A stretch of 13,236 nt of DNA from Pseudomonadota bacterium (lineage in GTDB: Bacteria; Desulfobacterota; Desulfobacteria; Desulfobacterales; RPRI01), in contig JAHJRK010000350.1 in the NCBI GenBank assembly GCA_018830925.1, positions 1-13,236 of the forward strand. Reading direction: 5' to 3'. The position numbers were made by a program, and so were the translations under genes. This document shows positions 1 to 6,465 of the stretch, in pieces. Numbering within the stretch: the first letter of the stretch is position 1; each line of letters begins with the position of its first letter. The notes below the pieces were generated by a model. That model did not search any database. It saw only the letters and a program-made list of their open reading frames with translations, and had not been told where the DNA came from.

Positions 1-79
1 GTCTTTCTCAGTCTGAGGCAGGAGCGCATGTTCCCGCGAGATTTCTTTGGCGTTGGTAATGATATGGGCCAGGCAGGTC

Positions 80-445
80 ATGTCAGAATATCCGAAATTA
101 ACGGTTCCCCTAACGCTCGAGAGTGGGAAGAAATCGTTCAGGCTCAAAAAGGGCGAAGAGATTACTGACGATGATATTCTGGGCATTATAAGAGGGCTTG
201 TCAAATCGGAAAAAACCGTTCTTGAGCTTACAAAAAAAGAGACTTCCGCATATCTTGAAATACTGTCAACATATCTTCCTCAGATGGTTGGCAGGGAAGA
301 GATTGAAGCGTGGATAAAGGAGAACATAGATTTTTCGCAGTACAAAAATTCAATGCAGGCTATGGGAACCGTGATGAAACATTTCGGGAAACTGGCCGAC
401 GGGAATCTTGTTAAAGAAATTCTGGGGAATATCGATAAAAAATAG
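80..445 (+). CDS. GatB/YqeY-domain protein, apparently lacking the usual N-terminus
   Basis: This small protein resembles the YqeY family, which is related to the tail domain of GatB and is thought to act near tRNA-dependent amidation; its exact role is poorly known. From the ATG at 80 it has 121 residues. The family-like part is clear: the stretch around KSEKTVLE, the YLP motif in LSTYLPQM, ENIDFSQYK, and the C-terminal MKHFGKLADGNLVKEIL. Family members are usually about 145-155 residues and start with a helix of about 25-30 residues before the segment that here reads RQVMSEYPK. That helix is absent. The frame stays open to a TTG at 47, but the extra residues do not resemble the family. The gene may be 5'-truncated, or a short natural form. 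It converges on waaF. Confidence 0.7.
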   Translation: MSEYPKLTVPLTLESGKKSFRLKKGEEITDDDILGIIRGLVKSEKTVLELTKKETSAYLEILSTYLPQMVGREEIEAWIKENIDFSQYKNSMQAMGTVMKHFGKLADGNLVKEILGNIDKK

Positions 446-467
446 TGATTATTTAACAGAAACGCAT

Positions 468-567
468 AATTTCATGCCGTCCCCATTATCTCCCATTGTC
501 TCTTGGCATGAATTCCTGATAATAAATTACCGGACATTTTTCAAGTTTAATTGTTTAATACGTCCCC
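468..567. repeat. Small repeat relic between yqeY-like gene and waaF
   Basis: Two direct copies of CGTCCCC (478-484 and 561-567) lie 83 bp apart. A hairpin lies beside the first: AATTTCATGCC (468-478) pairs with GGCATGAATT (505-514), with one bulged base. The right-hand copy supplies the first base of the waaF stop codon. From memory, GGGGACG-type strings flank decayed REP-associated or IS200-like elements in many environmental genomes. No transposase coding is visible here, so the identity of the element is an inference. Confidence 0.4.
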
Positions 568-1463
568 TATATACGCCCATGATCTGTCGAGCCGAAGATA
601 GCAAGCGTCGGAACTCCTAGGGCGGCGGCAATATGCATGAGACCCGAATCGTTTGTTACGAACATATTGCATCTGCCGATAATCCCCATTGCTTCACCGA
701 GAGAGGTTGTGCCGCAGAAATCAACCGGTTTATGACGCATCAGGCCGGTCATTGACGTTCCGATCTCTTTTTCTTTTTTACTCCCCATTATGATTACTTT
801 TGCATTCCACTTTCCGGCCGCCATGTCTCCGATTTTTGCAAAGCGCTCAGCCGGCCACCGCTTTGCATTCCCGAAAATTGCTCCGGGACTTAGTCCAAGT
901 AAAAAATCATTTTGGCTTATGCCATTTAACTTTAGGAGGTTTTCTGCCTCAACCACGTCTCTTTCCGCGACATGAAGAACAGGGTTCCGGCTTTCTGCTT
1001 TCAGACCGGCGGCCTTTAAAATCGACAGGTAATATTCGACCTGGTGAACCGCAAATATTTCCTTTGTCCTATTTATCCCGTGGGTCAGTAAAAACCCGCG
1101 CCCATCCGAATCAAATCCTATCCTTGACTTTACTCCGCCAAGATATGCAAGAAGCGCCGCTTCAAATGCATTCTGAAAAAGAATTGCAAGGTCATATCTG
1201 TTTGCCCGGATCACGTGAATAAGACGGCGAATTTCAGAGAGATTTTTTATCAATGCCTCATGTTTGCGGTAGATAAGAAGATCGTTCACCGCGGGATGGT
1301 TTTCAAAGACCGGGGCAACCCATGGCCGCGCAAGAACGGTAATCGAGGCAGACGGAAAATTCTCTCTGACCGCTTCAAGCGCCGGAAGTGTCATTACCGC
1401 ATCTCCCACCCAGTTCGTGGCTCGAATCAATATGTTGTTTATGTTTGATTTTTCAAGCGGCAT
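567..1463 (-). CDS. waaF: ADP-heptose:LPS heptosyltransferase II-like, C-terminally truncated
   Basis: WaaF adds a heptose to the inner core of lipopolysaccharide on the cytoplasmic face of the inner membrane (GT9 family). Family features visible here are NWVGDAVMTLPALE near the N-terminus, LSPGAIFGNAKRWP in the middle, and NDSGLMHIAAALGVPTLAIFGSTD near the end. The last motif normally has 40-60 further residues after it, including a Cys-rich segment. Here the frame stops six residues later at a TAG in a small repeat relic, so the C-terminus is lost and activity is doubtful. The ATG at 1463 is preferred because AGGGGA lies 11 nt upstream; the in-frame ATG at 1472 has only 2 nt of spacing. The start overlaps the waaA stop, so the two genes are probably cotranscribed. 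Confidence 0.82.
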   Translation of the reverse strand: MPLEKSNINNILIRATNWVGDAVMTLPALEAVRENFPSASITVLARPWVAPVFENHPAVNDLLIYRKHEALIKNLSEIRRLIHVIRANRYDLAILFQNAFEAALLAYLGGVKSRIGFDSDGRGFLLTHGINRTKEIFAVHQVEYYLSILKAAGLKAESRNPVLHVAERDVVEAENLLKLNGISQNDFLLGLSPGAIFGNAKRWPAERFAKIGDMAAGKWNAKVIIMGSKKEKEIGTSMTGLMRHKPVDFCGTTSLGEAMGIIGRCNMFVTNDSGLMHIAAALGVPTLAIFGSTDHGRI

Positions 1464-2733
1464 GATTGACATGTTCCCCTATGCGTTTCAGGACTTCTTT
1501 CAAGGCGCCCCTGTGTTTATCGGCAAACTGTTTTGCGGACATTCCGGTGATACCACATAATTCAGGATCTCCAAGAAGCCTTTTCACGGATGTGTAAAGT
1601 TCTTTTTCATTACTGACCTGAAAGCCCCCCCCTTCTGCCGGCAGAAGTTCGGACATCATGACAAAGTTGTGCATATGAGGACCAAAGAGCACCGGAGAGC
1701 CGAAACTTGCAGGTTCAAGAAGATTATGCCCGCCCAAAGGAACCATGCTTCCCCCGACAAAACTGATTTTGCCGATGCCATAGATTCTGCCCAGTTCCCC
1801 TATCGTATTCAGAATCAAAACTTTACAGGTAACCTTGTTATCCTTAAGGTCTGTTTTCAGGATACTCTTAAGCCCCATCTCCCGAGCGGTCTTTAATATT
1901 TTATCCGACTCCTCAATATTCCTGGGGGCAAGAATAAGTCGCAGCCGTGGAAATTCCGGAACCAGCCTGGAAAAAACATTCAAGATGATTTGATCCTCAT
2001 CCCTATGGATGCTTCCGGCAACCCAGATGTCATCATCAGGATCAAGAGAGAGTTTATTCAACCATGTATCACGCTCTTCCTTTTGCATAGGCAGCCAGTC
2101 ACGGTCGAATTTTATGTTTCCTGTTGTCATAATCCTGCCGGGATCAATGCCGGCTTCAAGGAGCCTCTTTGCGTCGAGTCCGGATTGCATCATGCATAAT
2201 GTGAACCTGTTTAAAACAGGTTTTATGAAAACCGAAAACTTTTTATAAGATTTATTGGTGCGGGGTGAAATCCGCCCGTTTACAAGGAAGCATTTTATCT
2301 TTTTATCTGAAAGATAAGTTATAAGCGCAGGCCATATGTCCGTTTCAACAAGTATAAAAAAGAACGGATTTATATGCCTGACTATTCTTCGAATGCTCCA
2401 CCAGAAATCAAGAGGCATCGGAATTATTTTTACCCGGTCGCCGATTTCCTTGTGGGCTATTTCAAGGCCTTTTATCGTTGTAACCGTAAAAACCACCTTT
2501 TTGCCGGGGTATTTAAGTTGTATTGCCTCAATAAGGGGGATCGCCGATATGACTTCACCCACAGAAAGGGCATGAATCCATATTCTTTGTTTTTTATCAC
2601 GATCTTTAGGAAGCGAGAGGGCAAACCGTTCCTTAATCCTGTTGTTTCCAAGGATGGCTAAAAACAGAATAAACGGCGAACAGCAGATTATTATGATTGT
2701 CCATAGTATGTGATATATTAAACCTAATCTCAT
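1453..2733 (-). CDS. waaA: 3-deoxy-D-manno-octulosonic acid (Kdo) transferase
   Basis: WaaA (KdtA) transfers Kdo from CMP-Kdo to lipid IVA, the first step of core assembly, at the inner membrane. From the ATG at 2733 the protein has 426 residues, the usual family length. It has an N-terminal membrane anchor (about residues 4-28), then HALSVGEV with the presumed catalytic Glu at residue 60, LVETDIWP, LVNGRIS, and the nucleotide-sugar-binding region GGSMVPLGGHNLLEPA followed by GPHMHNF. The frame is open further upstream to 2934, but those 67 residues look non-coding and include a large palindrome, so the internal ATG is preferred. It is the first gene of the waaA-waaF pair. Confidence 0.9.
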   Translation of the reverse strand: MRLGLIYHILWTIIIICCSPFILFLAILGNNRIKERFALSLPKDRDKKQRIWIHALSVGEVISAIPLIEAIQLKYPGKKVVFTVTTIKGLEIAHKEIGDRVKIIPMPLDFWWSIRRIVRHINPFFFILVETDIWPALITYLSDKKIKCFLVNGRISPRTNKSYKKFSVFIKPVLNRFTLCMMQSGLDAKRLLEAGIDPGRIMTTGNIKFDRDWLPMQKEERDTWLNKLSLDPDDDIWVAGSIHRDEDQIILNVFSRLVPEFPRLRLILAPRNIEESDKILKTAREMGLKSILKTDLKDNKVTCKVLILNTIGELGRIYGIGKISFVGGSMVPLGGHNLLEPASFGSPVLFGPHMHNFVMMSELLPAEGGGFQVSNEKELYTSVKRLLGDPELCGITGMSAKQFADKHRGALKEVLKRIGEHVNHAA

Positions 2734-2765
2734 TTTCCCCAACCTATCCCCGATAAACGGGATAA

Positions 2766-2850
2766 GTAAGTTTACGAAATTATTTCCTGCCGCTCTTTTC
2801 AATACCCCCTTGAGGGGTAGAAAAACGCAGGAAATAATTTCTAACCTTAC
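2766..2850 (-). repeat. Large hairpin just upstream of waaA
   Basis: An almost perfect inverted repeat has arms of about 25 nt: GTAAGTTTACGAAATTATTT and on to CCTGC (2766-2790), paired with GCAGGAAATAATTTC plus TAACCTTAC (2827-2850). A second small stem, TACCCC/GGGGTA, lies inside the loop (about 2803-2819). The structure ends 33 nt before the waaA start codon. It could be a leader RNA hairpin controlling waaA, a REP-like palindrome, or a small non-autonomous element. No poly-T tail is seen on the minus side. Confidence 0.6.
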
Positions 2851-2970
2851 TAACACAAACTTATATTGAGTTCTATAAAATTTTATTCTGGTTCCTCGCT
2901 GTTTCGTGTGGGTGACCCCCACCCCTGGGTGCAATTCGACAAACTCGGCGCCACAACAAAAACTTATCTG

Positions 2971-2997
2971 ACAGGATTTACAGGATTAACATGATGA
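2971..2997. repeat. Three tandem 9-nt units
   Basis: The units ACAGGATTT, ACAGGATTA and ACATGATGA follow one another without a gap. Short tandem ACAGGATT repeats of this kind are common in environmental genomes; their function is unknown. They mark the left border of the accessory region. Confidence 0.55.
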
Positions 2998-3100
2998 TTT
3001 GTCGGGTCGCTCCAGAAGAGCGGCCCGAAACACGCATCCGCTTGCGCGGAGCCTGGTAAGCGCAACCGATCACTTTGTGGGGCAAGTCTTTTTTCTCCAC
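2978..3100 (-). pseudogene. 5' fragment of a GxxExxY-type protein gene
   Basis: A GTG start at 3100 has GGGGAGG 7 nt upstream. The first 17 residues, VEKKDLPHKVIGCAYQA, resemble the start of the small GxxExxY proteins found in many environmental bacteria. After that the frame continues to 2978, but the residues no longer resemble the family and fall in palindromic DNA, so the gene is broken off. The family match is from memory and short, so this is tentative. Confidence 0.4.
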
Positions 3101-3157
3101 CGGATTGCCTCCCCGCCGCAGGCGATGGCTTATTGTCCGCCGTGGCGGACTTCCGGC
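3001..3157. repeat. Cluster of short GC-rich hairpins
   Basis: Several small palindromes lie close together: TCGGGTCGCT pairs with AGCGGCCCGA (about 3002-3028, one wobble), TCCGC/GCGGA (about 3037-3050), and GTCCGCC/GGCGGAC with a 2-nt loop (about 3135-3150). They lie at the distal end of the first cassette array, where a complete attC would be expected but is not found. No terminator-type T run follows them. Confidence 0.4.
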
Positions 3158-3187
3158 TGGCAGGCAACATACTGTCAATCCTTATAG

Positions 3188-3194
3188 GTTAGGC
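3188..3194 (-). other. attC R''-type box after the nitrilase gene (site incomplete)
   Basis: On the minus strand, GCCTAAC fits the attC consensus RYYYAAC and lies 23 nt after the nitrilase stop, where a cassette's attC should begin. No paired arms or closing GTTRRRY box follow within 150 nt, so the site seems truncated and the array ends here. Confidence 0.45.
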
Positions 3195-3217
3195 GGCATC
3201 GTGTGATCATCGCAACG

Positions 3218-4171
3218 TTAGTCCCCCGTCTTCGCGACAACAGGACGCAGAAGTGCCTCGTTGACGTGCAACTGAAACACGTCCGGTCGGCTGTAATGGC
3301 CGACGACGTCAAAGTCGAACTTCCCACGGCCGATGTCGCCGAGATCAAGCGTCGCCGTCAGGATAGTTTCGCCCTCAAAATGAGGTCCTGCGAGCACTTT
3401 GCCCAAAGGGCTGACGATTGCGCTGCCGCCACGCATCAACACCGAATCCGGCGAATCGCCAAGGGACACGCGCACGGTGTCCGGGAAATCCTTCTTGCGG
3501 ATGAACTGGCATGCCGTTAGCACGAAACAGCGCCCTTCCATGGCGATGTGCTGCATCGACGACAACCAGGTGTCTCTATCATCAGCGGTAGGAGCGCAGT
3601 ATAACGCGACGTTCTTTGAATACATTGCCATCCGCAGCATCGGCATGTAGTTCTCCCAGCAGATCACCGAGCCGATTCGTCCGTAGGGGCTGTCCACGGC
3701 CGTCAACGTCGAACCATCGCCGAATCCCCAGATCATCCGCTCCAACGCGGTCGGCATGAGCTTGCGGTGTTTGCCGAGCAGCCGACCGTCCGGACCGAAG
3801 AAAAGTACAGTGCAGTAACAGGTGCCCAGTTCGCGCTCGATCACACCCATCACTACGTAACTTCCATGTGCTGCGGCGGCCTCACCGAGCCGCTGCGTTT
3901 GCGGACCGGGCACCTCGATTGCCGCGTCGAGATAAATCCGAAACTCTTCACGCCCGGCCGCATCGCGCGCGCCAACCACAAGGCCGTAGTTGAGCCCCTT
4001 CGGATATCCGACGATGAACGCCTCAGGGAAGACGATCACTTTTGCGCCGGTGGCAGCGGCTTCTCCGATCAGGCGAACTGCCTTGTCAACACAGGCTTCA
4101 GTATCGAACGGCACCGCTGCCGCTTGCACTACGGCAACCTGAACCGTTGTTTCTTTCGTAGACGATGTCAT
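3218..4171 (-). CDS. Nitrilase (carbon-nitrogen hydrolase family), in an integron cassette
   Basis: Nitrilases turn organic nitriles into carboxylic acids and ammonia in the cytoplasm. The 317-residue protein shows the Glu-Lys-Cys catalytic set: E50 in VFPEAF, K137 in HRKLMPT, and C171 in CWENYMP, with the ICWENYMPMLR context typical of true nitrilases rather than amidases. The ATG at 4171 is chosen because GGAGG lies 9 nt upstream and the family sequence begins there. Reading from the longer frame at 4279 would cross the attC. The gene is GC-rich, in sharp contrast with the AT-rich protease gene next to it, which suggests a different origin. It is the most distal cassette of platform 1. The substrate cannot be read from the sequence. 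Confidence 0.9.
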   Translation of the reverse strand: MTSSTKETTVQVAVVQAAAVPFDTEACVDKAVRLIGEAAATGAKVIVFPEAFIVGYPKGLNYGLVVGARDAAGREEFRIYLDAAIEVPGPQTQRLGEAAAAHGSYVVMGVIERELGTCYCTVLFFGPDGRLLGKHRKLMPTALERMIWGFGDGSTLTAVDSPYGRIGSVICWENYMPMLRMAMYSKNVALYCAPTADDRDTWLSSMQHIAMEGRCFVLTACQFIRKKDFPDTVRVSLGDSPDSVLMRGGSAIVSPLGKVLAGPHFEGETILTATLDLGDIGRGKFDFDVVGHYSRPDVFQLHVNEALLRPVVAKTGD

Positions 4172-4242
4172 TTGCACAAGCCTCCTCTCTCTATCGGTCG
4201 GCGCGTTTCCGCGGACGATGGCGCAGCCGCCTCCCAACGCAT

Positions 4243-4292
4243 GCATAAGCGGTTGCGATGGAGCGCAGCGGAATTGCAATCCGACTTAATGC
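4243..4292 (-). other. attC site between protease and nitrilase cassettes
   Basis: Read on the minus strand, GCATTAAG opens the site and CTTATGC closes it; these are slightly degenerate versions of the GCATAAC/GTTATGC core boxes. Inside, AAGTCGGATTGC pairs with GCAACCGCTT: the CGG and TTGC segments match, leaving an A extrahelical on one side, which is the hallmark of attC folding. The loop is about 19 nt. The site is 50 nt and starts 16 nt after the protease stop. Confidence 0.65.
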
Positions 4293-4308
4293 AATTGATA
4301 TATTGCCT

Positions 4309-5214
4309 TCACTTAACAAATTTCTTTAATATTTCATCGAAATCAAATAATTTTTGGGATTTAATCACATAACCTAAATTGACCGGAATATTTGATATAC
4401 TGACGGTTTCAGTTTTTGTTGGAATATCAACAACTATTACCTCACCTTTATTAGTATATTGAGGTCCAGCATATAATATACCTAAGAAATAAAACCTTGA
4501 TCCAATGACTGTTCCACCGCTTTTACTCACATAATTCCCGACATTAAAAAGGAAAACAGGGGAACCACTTGAACCTGGAAAACAAGCTGCATCAATCATG
4601 AATTCTTGCTTGCCATTATAATCGTTAGCAGGGTGCGTTGCTGTTATTCCTCTCCTGAAAATTGGATAATTATTTTTTTGATCCCAGATACCGATTGGGT
4701 ATCCAACCATTAAAATGTCTTCTACGGCTGTCAATTCCTTTAACTGATTATCGGAAGGGATAATTGTTTTATCAATATGTATTAAAAAAGGCTTGAAACC
4801 TTTTTGAGATGCTTCAGTCAAAACAGGAACAATAGGCATTATAGTTAAATCAACATTGCCATCTGGATGAGGTATCCATCGGCTCTCAAAATTATCTAAG
4901 GTTACAGGAATATGCAAACTCGAGTTTGGCGTGCCATCATTATTGGCTGATGTTAATAAAAAAGTCCCTTGAAGTGCTCCCTTTACTACATGCTTATTTG
5001 TGACTATGGCAGGGATACGTTGTTTTCCGTCATCCAAAAAATTAAAGAAAAATCCAGTACCCGTTCCACTTCCTTCTTTTGTGGTGACATGAATTCTTAC
5101 TGTACTAAACGCCAGTTGTTCGGTTATAGACAATTGAGGCTGTTCAATTTGCTGTGCCATAGCCGTACTCCATAAAATAGTAAGATAAATTAATGAGATA
5201 CAAAATGCTTTCAT
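4309..5214 (-). CDS. Secreted trypsin-like serine protease, in an integron cassette
   Basis: This 301-residue protein has a signal peptide (residues 1-20, cleavage likely after AMA) and a trypsin-like or HtrA-like fold, so it is probably exported to the periplasm or outside. The catalytic triad is visible: H75 in VTNKHVV, D122 in NVDLTIMP, and S216 in PGSSGSPVF. No PDZ domain follows, so it is a bare protease rather than a full DegP. The start has AGGATG 8 nt upstream. The gene is clearly AT-rich compared with its neighbours. It is the middle cassette of platform 1, bounded by attC sites on both sides. Its substrate is unknown. Confidence 0.82.
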   Translation of the reverse strand: MKAFCISLIYLTILWSTAMAQQIEQPQLSITEQLAFSTVRIHVTTKEGSGTGTGFFFNFLDDGKQRIPAIVTNKHVVKGALQGTFLLTSANNDGTPNSSLHIPVTLDNFESRWIPHPDGNVDLTIMPIVPVLTEASQKGFKPFLIHIDKTIIPSDNQLKELTAVEDILMVGYPIGIWDQKNNYPIFRRGITATHPANDYNGKQEFMIDAACFPGSSGSPVFLFNVGNYVSKSGGTVIGSRFYFLGILYAGPQYTNKGEVIVVDIPTKTETVSISNIPVNLGYVIKSQKLFDFDEILKKFVK

Positions 5215-5238
5215 TATAAATCATCCTATAGCAATATC

Positions 5239-5292
5239 GCCTAAATCAGCCGCGCGTTTTTCAGCGTCGGCTGGATATTTTTGATGTTGGGC
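5239..5292 (-). other. attC site between DUF6602-like and protease cassettes
   Basis: On the minus strand the site opens with GCCCAAC (5286-5292), a perfect RYYYAAC box starting 6 nt after the upstream stop. It has arms CAGCCGACGC (5264-5273) and GCGCGGCTG (5247-5255) that pair with a single extrahelical A, and closes with TTTAGGC (5239-5245), one base off GTTRRRY. Size (54 nt) and arms closely resemble the short attC of aadA-type cassettes. Confidence 0.75.
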
Positions 5293-5298
5293 AGGCAT

Positions 5299-6075
5299 TC
5301 ATAGTTGACTGAATATCTTAGTGTAGTCGTACCAGATAGCCCTGTGCATTCGAGTTAGCTTCTCGATGTACAACAACAATTCACAGAAGAAATACAGATC
5401 CGGATCTTTCATGCGGAGACAGTACTGACCAGGTTGCGCCATAGTCCCATCATCATTCTTGAGTTCCTTGCGAATTCCGACCCAGCAATAGCGGCCAAGG
5501 ACGTGTATGTAATTGGGTCGGCGAGAAATGGGTATTTCTGGATGTTTCTGGTAGAACTCGCCGACATATTTAATAAGCAATTGCGGGTCAATGCCGGACT
5601 GAGAAATGATGGCCTTTACGGGGCCATCATTCATAGCCGAAAGATCTATCCGCTGATCGGAATTGCGAGCGTCTAACGCGGTGTTTGATGGTATGGATGC
5701 AATGTTCTCAAGAGCTTCGGAGATCTCATTCTTGTTTAATGTGGTCTTGCTGGATATTACGCCAACGCACCCGTCTACGCACGCAAAGACCTTGCCGCCT
5801 CCATCCCTGTTGTGAAAATCATACCGCAATGAGGAGGAGTCTGTGATGAGCAAGTCAAGCTGCTTGCTCTCATTGCCATCCAGATCAAACAGAAATCCGC
5901 CAAGGTCAACATTTGCCGATTTTGGAATATGAAGCCGCAATAGGTCTCGGATCTTTGCCTCTTTAGACTGGCCAATATCAGTTGTATTGGCAAATACTGA
6001 CGACGCGCCCTCCTCTTCAATGAGCGTGCGTATCATTGACTCTATATACTGACGAAATCGATCAATGAAGTTCAT
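5299..6075 (-). CDS. DUF6602-like protein, first cassette of platform 1
   Basis: The 258-residue protein resembles the DUF6602 family, which has a restriction-nuclease-like core. The segment KQLDLLITD supplies the acidic residue (D74). The following strand GVISSKTTL holds K110, but the usual Glu of an E-x-K motif is replaced by Ser, so nuclease activity is uncertain. No membrane segment or signal peptide is seen. The frame also opens at a TTG at 6090 that coincides with the attI crossover point (GTTGGGC); the ATG at 6075 is preferred, although its ribosome site is weak. Being next to attI, it would be the first gene transcribed from a cassette promoter. The family assignment is from memory. 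Confidence 0.65.
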   Translation of the reverse strand: MNFIDRFRQYIESMIRTLIEEEGASSVFANTTDIGQSKEAKIRDLLRLHIPKSANVDLGGFLFDLDGNESKQLDLLITDSSSLRYDFHNRDGGGKVFACVDGCVGVISSKTTLNKNEISEALENIASIPSNTALDARNSDQRIDLSAMNDGPVKAIISQSGIDPQLLIKYVGEFYQKHPEIPISRRPNYIHVLGRYCWVGIRKELKNDDGTMAQPGQYCLRMKDPDLYFFCELLLYIEKLTRMHRAIWYDYTKIFSQL

Positions 6076-6084
6076 TTTCTTGAT

Positions 6085-6091
6085 GCCCAAC
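6085..6091 (-). other. attI-type crossover core of platform 1
   Basis: GTTGGGC on the minus strand fits GTTRRRY. It lies between the broken intI gene and the first cassette, the position of the attI x attC junction in integrons. The same offset from the duplicated upstream region is seen in platform 2. Confidence 0.6.
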
Positions 6092-6099
6092 AGAGGTAA

Positions 6100-6245
6100 T
6101 ACGCGGAAAACTTTCCATATATTGCCTATATACGTTGGAAAATATTCCCATATATTGTCGTATTATCAATAAAACACGGAAAAAACACTATTTAATTAGC
6201 CATGTTTTAACGATATTGATTGTTCCCATGGAAATCAAGAATAAA
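6100..6245 (+). promoter_or_regulatory. attI/intI upstream region, copy 1
   Basis: This 146-bp stretch, ending 18 nt into the intI fragment, is repeated at 10307-10452 with 31 differences and no gaps by my count. It is AT-rich and holds two palindrome-like sites (6103-6116 and 6135-6149) about 32 bp apart, of the form GGAAAA-n-TTTCC. It should contain the intI promoter (rightward) and probably a cassette promoter (leftward). No single -35/-10 pair stands out. Confidence 0.6.
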
Positions 6246-6410
6246 TTTATACCAGATCCCAAAATAAAACTTATGGATCAGGTGCGGCAGGTTCTGAGAT
6301 ATCATCATTACTCTTCATATCAATATAAAGATTATGAAGAAGATAGAGGATTCCACATGCCGGCAATTCCGTCTGCATTACAATCAAAATTTGAAGAAGT
6401 TTTTTCTTGA
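6228..6410 (+). pseudogene. intI: Integron integrase gene, 5' fragment
   Basis: The first 30 residues, from MEIKNKFIPDP through KLMDQVRQVLRYHHYS, match the N-terminal core-binding start of integron tyrosine recombinases, which typically reads PKLLDQVR-x-x-LR-x-x-HYS. An intact IntI has about 320-340 residues, with the catalytic Arg, His and Tyr in the last two thirds. Here the frame ends after 60 codons. The second half (YEEDRGFHMPAIPSALQSKF) no longer follows the N-terminal domain. It could be a rejoined internal piece, since KDR-x-x-x-LP-x-x-L occurs later in IntI, but this is weak. The gene is divergent from the cassettes, as in known integrons. It cannot encode a working recombinase. Confidence 0.7.
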
Positions 6411-6430
6411 CAACCGAAGGCCATATAGAT

Positions 6431-6437
6431 GTTAGGC
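6431..6437 (-). other. attC R''-type box after the methyltransferase (site incomplete)
   Basis: On the minus strand GCCTAAC follows the methyltransferase stop after 28 nt and fits RYYYAAC. The next DNA is the intI remnant; no arms or closing box are found. The distal end of array 2 therefore abuts platform 1 through a broken attC. Confidence 0.45.
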
Positions 6438-6465
6438 CCAAGTGCAGCACTTGCCGCACTTGATG

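Noticed and set aside
2734..2934. In-frame 67-residue N-terminal extension of waaA
   Set aside because: It spans a large palindrome, has no family similarity, and the internal start gives the normal 426-residue length.
2896..2952. tRNA-like look of the GC-rich stretch before the array
   Set aside because: No cloverleaf could be drawn; there is no acceptor stem or anticodon arm.
2964..3178. Two overlapping minus-strand frames as complete genes
   Set aside because: Only the first 17 residues from the GTG at 3100 look like a protein family; the rest falls in hairpin-rich DNA.
3767..4372. 201-codon plus-strand frame opposite the nitrilase gene
   Set aside because: It is a shadow of a GC-rich real gene; the nitrilase has all catalytic motifs, and this frame looks like no protein.
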